Part shown: piece by piece, positions 1-4,252 of the stretch
Layout of the letters: each line of letters begins with the position of its first letter
Position numbering within the stretch: position 1 is the first letter of the stretch
Assembly (NCBI GenBank): GCA_001603055.1
Contig: LVAZ01000581.1
Location: 1 to 6,521 of the forward strand
DNA length: 6,521 nucleotides
Source: Victivallales bacterium Lenti_02
Lineage (GTDB): Bacteria; Verrucomicrobiota; Lentisphaeria; Oligosphaerales; Lenti-02
Direction of reading: 5' to 3'
Notes under the pieces: model-generated
What the model saw: the letters and a program-made list of their open reading frames with translations, nothing else
Told to the model about the DNA's origin: nothing
Databases searched by the model: none
Translations under genes and position numbers: made by a program

Positions 1-213
1 AGATGTGCGAGGTATGGAACGACATATGGCCCTTAGGTTGACGCATATGCCTGGCGGGGCGGGACAGAGAAGGCATTGCCGACGGCATGGAACCAGGTCC
101 GGCGACCGAGTTGTGCCGCCCCTCCAGGGCGGAATAACCTATCCATTTCCCTACCTGGGGTTGGCACCCCAGGCTATGGTTGTGTAGTGCCTCCGGCACA
201 AAGAAGCGGCCAA
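1..213. repeat. hairpin-rich non-coding segment, probable dispersed repeat element
   Basis: The segment has no convincing gene; open frames across it are short and of odd composition. It contains a series of perfect inverted repeats. One is at 116-132 (CCGCCC, 5-nt loop, GGGCGG). One is at 154-173 (CCTGGGGT, loop TGGC, ACCCCAGG). One is at 187-199 (GTGCC, 3-nt loop, GGCAC). A weaker 4-bp stem lies at 77-87. The first and third hairpins are related: both follow TTGTG (111-115 and 180-184) and both carry CTCC at the apex, 69 bp apart, with the GGGGT/ACCCC hairpin between them. From memory, alternating CCCCTCC-GGGG and GGGGTTG-CACCCC hairpins occur as high-copy intergenic elements in several GC-rich phyla, where they often give spurious short protein annotations. 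I could not verify copy number here, and the boundaries given are approximate. Confidence 0.5.
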
Positions 214-328
214 ACTCAAGCGCCCATCAGGGGTGGGTTCAAGACCTTGCCTGCGAGCCGCCCGACCGCCGATCCCAGCCCCGCCTTGAGGCAGTTGCCG
301 ACCGCAGCATGAATCCAAGGCCAGCCTT

Positions 329-347
329 ATTTCACAGGTCGTGAAAT
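329..347. promoter_or_regulatory. perfect 7+7 bp palindrome upstream of the hydrolase gene, operator-like
   Basis: The arms ATTTCAC (329-335) and GTGAAAT (341-347) are exact reverse complements around a 5-bp centre, AGGTC. The arms are AT-richer than the surroundings. The element sits about 145 bp ahead of the proposed hydrolase start. The symmetry and size fit a site for a dimeric repressor or activator. It could equally be a small transcript hairpin or the edge of the repeat element to its left. I saw no convincing -35/-10 pair next to it, so the regulated promoter is not identified. Confidence 0.35.
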
Positions 348-478
348 TATCTCTTGGGTATGTCCAGGGGAGGCAGTGTCACAGCGACAGAACCGGGAGA
401 AAGGCGGGGGAGCCTGGGGCAGCGCCGCTTGCGGGCGGGGAATGCGGGGGGATATTGCGGCTTTTCGATCTTCAATCT

Positions 479-482
479 GGAG
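479..482 (+). promoter_or_regulatory. ribosome binding site of the hydrolase gene
   Basis: GGAG ends 9 nt before the ATG at 492. An in-frame ATG at 483 directly abuts the GGAG with no spacer and so cannot use it. This decides the start in favour of 492 over the ATGs at 360 and 483 and the TTG at 354. Confidence 0.6.
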
Positions 483-491
483 ATGTTCCGC

Positions 492-1346
492 ATGGAAAAC
501 TATGGCCAGGCTTTGGACATTCCCCTGTGGCCCGAGGGGGTTCCCGGGCGCATCGACGACGGCAGCCAGGAGACGGTCACCAAGGACGGCGGGATTCTGC
601 GCGTGGCCAAAATCCACGATCCCGAGATGTACGTGTTTCCCGCTCCGGCGGCGACCAACACCGGCGCGGCCATCGTGATTCTGCCCGGCGGCGGCTACGG
701 CATCGTCGCCATCGAGCACGAGGGTTTCGACGTGGCGCGGTGGCTCAACGGCATCGGAGTCAGCGCCTTCGTGGTGAAGTACCGGCTGTCGCCCTACCGG
801 CACCCGATTCCCCTGCTGGACGCCCAGCAGGCCATGCGGATCGTCCGTGCCCGCGCCGCCGAATGGGGGGTGGACCCGGAGCGGATCGGGGTGATGGGCT
901 TCTCGGCGGGGGGCCACCTGGCCAGCACCGTGCTGACCCATGGCCAGCGCCCGGTCTGCACCGCCAATCCCCTGGGCCACGTGCCCTGCCACGCGAATTT
1001 CGCGGTGCTGGGCTATCCGGTGGTCTCCCTGGTCAACGACAACACCGCGCACAAGGGTTCCTGCCGGAACCTGCTCGGGGACAACCCGCCGCACGACCTG
1101 CTGGTCGAGCTGTCCGCCGAGACCCAGGCCGGGCCGGGGATGGCGCCGACCTTCTGCTTCCATGCCAGGGACGACAAGGGCGTGCCCTATGCCAACAGCA
1201 CGATCCTGGCCGAGGCGCTGACCCGCGCGGGCGTCCCCGCCGAGGTCTTTCTGCAGGACGAGGGCGGGCACGGTTTCGGCATGCGGCGGCGGGAATGGGC
1301 CGAGGCCCTGGCGGCCTGGCTCCGGAAGACGGGCTTCCTGGGCTGA
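492..1346 (+). CDS. alpha/beta-hydrolase, esterase/acetyl-esterase-like
   Basis: A 284-residue enzyme of the alpha/beta-hydrolase fold, of the kind related to acetyl esterases, acetyl-xylan esterases and prolyl-oligopeptidase-like hydrolases. It would hydrolyse a carboxylic ester; the substrate is unknown. The sequence shows a glycine-rich oxyanion-hole strand PGGGY (65-69) and the nucleophile elbow GFSAGGH with Ser138. A late acid is likely at Asp227 or Asp228 in HARDDKGVP, and the catalytic His260 lies in GGHGFG near the C-terminus. No signal peptide or membrane segment is seen after the chosen start, so a cytoplasmic location is inferred. The frame stays open upstream to 354, but that extension is Arg/Gly-rich, unlike the family, and lacks a ribosome site. 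The gene stands alone on the + strand and converges with thyX. The fold is certain; the substrate class is not. Confidence 0.88.
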   Translation: MENYGQALDIPLWPEGVPGRIDDGSQETVTKDGGILRVAKIHDPEMYVFPAPAATNTGAAIVILPGGGYGIVAIEHEGFDVARWLNGIGVSAFVVKYRLSPYRHPIPLLDAQQAMRIVRARAAEWGVDPERIGVMGFSAGGHLASTVLTHGQRPVCTANPLGHVPCHANFAVLGYPVVSLVNDNTAHKGSCRNLLGDNPPHDLLVELSAETQAGPGMAPTFCFHARDDKGVPYANSTILAEALTRAGVPAEVFLQDEGGHGFGMRRREWAEALAAWLRKTGFLG

Positions 1347-1381
1347 GGCGCCAGCGCCATGCTCCTCGCCGGAACCGACTA

Positions 1382-1406
1382 CCGGGACGGACAAACCGCG
1401 TCCCGG
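1382..1406. terminator. candidate bidirectional terminator between hydrolase and thyX
   Basis: CCGGGACG (1382-1389) and CGTCCCGG (1399-1406) form a perfect 8-bp GC-rich stem with a 9-nt loop. It lies inside the 73-bp gap between two convergent stop codons, which is where a shared terminator is expected. Neither side has a clear T-run, so it is not a textbook intrinsic terminator. It could instead be a 3'-end-protecting hairpin. Confidence 0.45.
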
Positions 1407-1419
1407 ATTCCCCGGACTT

Positions 1420-2109
1420 CTACCAGCCGAGGATGTGGGCCAGATTGGGGATGTAGGGCTTCACCAGTTGCTTGATGGCGACGGCGTACTGGCGGATTTC
1501 CCACTGGGCGTGCTCGCTGTCGCGCAGCTCGAGGAAATGCAGCAGGTTGTGCAGGTCCACGGTGGCCCAGAAGGTGGTCATCAGATTCTGGGGCAGGCTG
1601 CCGCGCGCCTGCTCGCGGCAGACGCCCATGCCGACCAGCCGGTGGTAGAGGTCGATGGAGGCCTGGTTGTGGGCGGCGATCAGGGCCTTGGCGGCGGCCT
1701 GGTCCAGATGCACCGGGTCGACCGAGGCCTGGCGGTTGGTCTCGGCCTGCTCGCGGACCTCGGGGGGGACGTAGCATTCGAGGTCCACGCTGGTGTAGCG
1801 CCGGGAAATCTCGTTGTAGGACCAGGTGCGGTGCCGGTGCCACTGGGAGCGGATGAAGAGGGGGCAGTGGACGATGAAGGTGAAGGCGATGTGCTCGAGG
1901 GGGCTGGTGTGGCGGTTGTCGAGCATGTATTTGAGCAGCACGATGTCCCGCTCGTCCATGCTCTCGCGGCGCTTGCCGAAGGAGACGCGGGCGGCGTTGA
2001 CGATGGTGGTCTCGTCGCCCATGTGGCTCACCAGGCCCACCCAGCCCTGGCCGTCCAGCACCCGGACGTGGGCCGGCGGGGGTTCGTTCGCGTGCTGTTC
2101 CGTGGGCAT
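1420..2109 (-). CDS. thyX: flavin-dependent thymidylate synthase ThyX
   Basis: A 229-residue FAD-dependent thymidylate synthase. It methylates dUMP to dTMP using methylene-tetrahydrofolate as carbon donor and NADPH as reductant through FAD, in the cytoplasm. The family signature RHRX7S is intact (Arg92-His93-Arg94 to Ser102) within a longer run ending SRRY at 102-105. The active-site Arg169 sits in QARGSLP (167-173), followed by the helix with DLHNLLHFLELR (185-196). The length is normal for the family and no key residue is missing. The ATG at 2109 has GAGG (2117-2120) 7 nt upstream. It is the last gene of the run with the acyl carrier protein (22-bp gap) and ketoacyl synthase. ThyX usually replaces ThyA in genomes that have it; whether thyA is present elsewhere cannot be seen. 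The residues before about 15 are Pro/His/Glu-rich and probably disordered. Confidence 0.97.
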   Translation of the reverse strand: MPTEQHANEPPPAHVRVLDGQGWVGLVSHMGDETTIVNAARVSFGKRRESMDERDIVLLKYMLDNRHTSPLEHIAFTFIVHCPLFIRSQWHRHRTWSYNEISRRYTSVDLECYVPPEVREQAETNRQASVDPVHLDQAAAKALIAAHNQASIDLYHRLVGMGVCREQARGSLPQNLMTTFWATVDLHNLLHFLELRDSEHAQWEIRQYAVAIKQLVKPYIPNLAHILGW

Positions 2110-2131
2110 GGGGGAGCCTCGTGGGGTGGGG

Positions 2132-2383
2132 TTACTTGCCGGCGAGATGGGGTTCGAGATAGTCGATGCAACTGGCGAGGGTGGCCAGCCGGGGATAGTC
2201 GGCCTCGGGGACTTCCACCCCGTATTTCTTGCGCAGTTCCATGACGATGTCGAGGAAGTCCATCGAGTCCAGCTCGAGCTGGTCGCGCAGCGCCTCGTCC
2301 GGGTTCAGGCCGGAGCAATCCTCGTCCGGCACGATTTCCTCGATGATTTCGACAATGGCCTCGCCGATTTCTGCACGGGTCAT
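2132..2383 (-). CDS. acyl carrier protein
   Basis: A small acidic protein of 83 residues, about the usual size of a stand-alone acyl carrier protein. The phosphopantetheine attachment site is the Ser in LDSMDF (Ser40). It is followed by the acidic recognition helix FLDIVMELRKKYGVEVPEADY (43-63) typical of the family. After 4'-phosphopantetheinylation it would carry the growing or finished acyl chain as a thioester for the synthase encoded just upstream. The ATG at 2383 has AGGAG (2395-2399) 11 nt upstream, slightly longer than ideal. A three-codon frame beginning at 2391 ends in a TGA that overlaps this ATG. The gene lies 34 bp after the synthase and 22 bp before thyX. The divergence from the canonical fatty-acid AcpP motif (DSLD) suggests a dedicated carrier rather than the housekeeping one, but this is inference. 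Confidence 0.93.
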   Translation of the reverse strand: MTRAEIGEAIVEIIEEIVPDEDCSGLNPDEALRDQLELDSMDFLDIVMELRKKYGVEVPEADYPRLATLASCIDYLEPHLAGK

Positions 2384-2417
2384 GATGGCATGGTCTCCTG
2401 CCTGGTCTGGATGGGGG

Positions 2418-3662
2418 CTAGGGGCGGTAGCGGCTGACGATCAGGACACTGTTGATCCCGACCATCCCGAAGGAGTTGTTCAGGATCGTGTCCACCTTCC
2501 CGACCCGGACGGGCTGGCCGATGACCAGGCGCGGCAGCGCGCACTCGGGATCGAGATTGTCGACGTTGATGGTGGGGTGGATGACGCCGTCCGTGAAGGA
2601 GGGCAGATTGCCGGCCAGTTCGAGGGCGCCGGCGGCGCCCATGCAGTGGCCGATGAAGCTCTTGGTGTTGTTCACGTAGACCCGGTCGAGGGCGTCGCCG
2701 AAGACGCTGCGGAGGGCGCGGCATTCCATGATGTCGCCGGCCGGGGTGCCGGTGGCGTGGGTGTTCACCAGGTCGATGCCGCCGGGTTCGAGACCGGCGC
2801 GGGCGATGGCCCGGAGCATGCACTGGGCCTGGCGCTCGGGGTTGGGCAGCACCATGTCGGCGGCGTCGGAGTTGCTGAAGTAGCCGGTGATCTCGCCGTG
2901 GATGCGGGCGCCCCGCGCCAGGGCGCCGTCGAGCCGTTCGAGGGTGAAGAGGGCGCCGCCCTCGGAGACGACGATGCCGTTGCGGGCGAGGTCGAAGGGG
3001 CGGCTGGCCTTGGTCGAGTCCGCATGGGTGGCCAGGGCGTTCTGGCTGTTGAAGGCGGCGAAGATGCCGAAGGTGTGGATGCTCTCGGAGACGCCGCCGG
3101 CGATGGCCAGGTCCACCTCGCCCAGCAGCAGTTGCTGGAGCCCGTTGACGCAGCCGAGGTTGCCCGCCGCGCAGGCGGCGCCGACGGTGTAGTGCGGCCC
3201 GGTGATGCCGAGGTTGATGGTCACTTCGCCGGCCGGGCTGTTGGCCACCGTGCGGGCGTTGTGGTGGTGGGTCCAGTACTTCACGTCGTAGTTGTACTTG
3301 GACAGCTCGTAGATTTCGTTCTCGGTCTCCACGTTGCCGTGCTCGGTGATGCCGACGAAGACGCCGACCCGGGTGGGGTCGAGGTCGGCCATGCGCAGGC
3401 CCGCGTCGGCCAGCGCCTCGTTGGCGCAGTAGACCGAGATCGAGCCGGCCCGGGTGCCGACCCGGAGTTCCTTGCGCTTCTGGTACTTGGCGGGGTCGAA
3501 GGTGCAGACCCCCGCGTGGGTGTCCCCGAAGTAGCGGATATGGTAGGGCCGCACGCCGGAGACCCCCGCCAGCAGGTTGGCGCGGAATTCGGCCAGGCTG
3601 TTGCCGTTGGGCGCGGCAAGGCCGACCCCGGTTATGACAATCCGTTCGGATGCTGCCTTCAT
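2418..3662 (-). CDS. beta-ketoacyl-ACP synthase (KAS II/FabF-like)
   Basis: A 414-residue condensing enzyme of the thiolase fold, the usual length for the KAS I/II group. It would catalyse decarboxylative Claisen condensation of an acyl primer with malonyl-ACP. The triad is complete: nucleophile Cys164 in GAACAAGN, His302 in NTHATGTPAGD, and Lys334/His339 in NTKSFIGHCMGAAG. It is therefore an active synthase rather than a chain-length factor. The N-terminus has the family strand RIVITGVG (7-14), and the C-terminus has the NNSFGMVGIN loop (395-404). A His triplet (132-134) lies in the segment before the active-site strand. The start is taken at the ATG ending at 3662, because the family homology begins there. 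A TTG start at 3728 would add 22 residues, but they resemble nothing in the family. No strong Shine-Dalgarno is visible. The synthase precedes its carrier protein, the reverse of the common acpP-fabF order. The product chain is unknown. Confidence 0.93.
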   Translation of the reverse strand: MKAASERIVITGVGLAAPNGNSLAEFRANLLAGVSGVRPYHIRYFGDTHAGVCTFDPAKYQKRKELRVGTRAGSISVYCANEALADAGLRMADLDPTRVGVFVGITEHGNVETENEIYELSKYNYDVKYWTHHHNARTVANSPAGEVTINLGITGPHYTVGAACAAGNLGCVNGLQQLLLGEVDLAIAGGVSESIHTFGIFAAFNSQNALATHADSTKASRPFDLARNGIVVSEGGALFTLERLDGALARGARIHGEITGYFSNSDAADMVLPNPERQAQCMLRAIARAGLEPGGIDLVNTHATGTPAGDIMECRALRSVFGDALDRVYVNNTKSFIGHCMGAAGALELAGNLPSFTDGVIHPTINVDNLDPECALPRLVIGQPVRVGKVDTILNNSFGMVGINSVLIVSRYRP

Positions 3663-3707
3663 GAAGCGTGATCGTCCGGGTGATGCGATTTCATCGAAAA
3701 GAGACGT

Positions 3708-3736
3708 AATATATGCGGATGACAGCAACTAGTGAA
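3708..3736 (-). promoter_or_regulatory. candidate sigma70-type promoter of the synthase-carrier-thyX operon
   Basis: On the - strand TTCACT (3736-3731) is followed after 17 bp by TATATT (3713-3708). These match 4 of 6 and 5 of 6 consensus bases. Transcription would start near 3701, giving a leader of about 40 nt before the ATG at 3662. The -10 lies in the only conspicuously AT-rich patch of this GC-rich neighbourhood. The element overlaps the first codons of the divergent gene, so expression of the two could interfere. This is a prediction from hexamers only. Confidence 0.4.
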
Positions 3737-4252
3737 GCGCTCCCAGTGAAAAACCTCCCTTCCCTCCCGGAAATCGATCCGTCGGCGCCCCTCGTGATCC
3801 GGCCCCAGCGCCGGGTGCTCGTCCGCAAGATGGCGACGATGGTTCTGCTGCTGGTGCTGTTCGGGGTGCTGCCCACGCTGCTTTCCCAGTTCACCCAGCC
3901 CGGCGCGAATCCGCGCAACTATTTGCCGGGGTTCGGCCTGCTCTGCGGGATGCTGGGGCTGCATCTGCTGTTCCTGAGCCGGGCGCTGTTCGTGAGTCTG
4001 AACCGCCACGCCGAAATCCGGGTGCGGGAGACGGGGCTGGAGATTTCTCTGGACGACACGGTGCGGCGGCTGGAATGGGACGAGATTCGGGCGGTTGATT
4101 TCGGCGACATCCATCTGTTCGTCCGCACCGCCGGGGAGACGCTGGAAATCCCTTTCATCGCCGCCGCCGACCAGCGGCTGATCTTCCGCCTGCACTACCG
4201 GCACACGGGGCTCAGGCCGGACGCGGGCCGGTTCCTCCAGCCCCTCCGCTGA
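3713..4252 (+). CDS. small membrane protein of unknown function, two hydrophobic segments plus C-terminal soluble domain
   Basis: I do not recognise this 179-residue protein. It has a polar, Pro-rich N-terminus (1-30) and a basic patch RPQRRVLVRK (30-39). A first hydrophobic helix spans about 40-58. A short loop rich in Pro, Asn and Gln follows, then a second hydrophobic helix at about 71-96. The C-terminal half (100-165) alternates charged and hydrophobic residues with a conserved-looking LEWDEIRAVDF (120-130). This resembles the beta-strand pattern of membrane-anchored bacterial PH-like or YcxB-like domains; that is a resemblance only. The positive-inside rule puts both ends in the cytoplasm. 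The ATG at 3713 has a weak GAGA 8 nt upstream; a second in-frame ATG at 3719 is an alternative. The gene is divergent from the synthase operon with a 50-bp gap. Its last 41 bp overlap the end of the kinase gene on the other strand. Confidence 0.72.
   Translation: MRMTATSEALPVKNLPSLPEIDPSAPLVIRPQRRVLVRKMATMVLLLVLFGVLPTLLSQFTQPGANPRNYLPGFGLLCGMLGLHLLFLSRALFVSLNRHAEIRVRETGLEISLDDTVRRLEWDEIRAVDFGDIHLFVRTAGETLEIPFIAAADQRLIFRLHYRHTGLRPDAGRFLQPLR

Noticed and set aside
23..50. Two CATATG palindromes (23-28 and 43-50) as a possible paired operator or attachment site
   Set aside because: They are short palindromes with unlike flanks and no neighbouring gene to regulate. Chance or part of the repeat is the simpler reading.
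5..312. Two short + strand frames in the left non-coding segment (60 and 78 codons)
   Set aside because: They run through the hairpins and have no ribosome site. The peptides are the kind of spurious translation produced by dispersed hairpin repeats.
354..491. N-terminal extension of the hydrolase to 354, 360 or 483
   Set aside because: The extension is Arg/Gly-rich and matches no family feature, and no Shine-Dalgarno serves those starts. GGAG at 479-482 is correctly placed for 492.
1347..1358. GGCGC/GCGCC inverted repeat right after the hydrolase stop as a terminator
   Set aside because: The loop would be only 2 nt, or the stem only 4 bp, and no T-run follows. The 8-bp repeat at 1382-1406 is the better candidate.
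327..1394. A 355-codon open frame on the - strand opposite the hydrolase
   Set aside because: It is low-complexity Gly/Arg/His/Pro-rich sequence without motifs, while the + frame has the full hydrolase signature.
1435..2244. A 269-codon + strand frame opposite thyX and the carrier protein
   Set aside because: The composition is Gly/Val/Ala-rich antisense sequence; ThyX and the carrier protein on the - strand are unambiguous.
2229..3671. A 480-codon open frame on the + strand opposite the ketoacyl synthase
   Set aside because: Its translation is Gly/Ala/Val/Asp-rich with no family motif, and it mirrors the codon bias of the synthase. The - strand frame has an intact catalytic triad. This is an antisense shadow common in GC-rich DNA.
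3663..3728. TTG start for the synthase at 3728
   Set aside because: The extra 22 residues lie before the normal family start and overlap the likely promoter. The ATG at 3662 gives a standard length of 414 residues.
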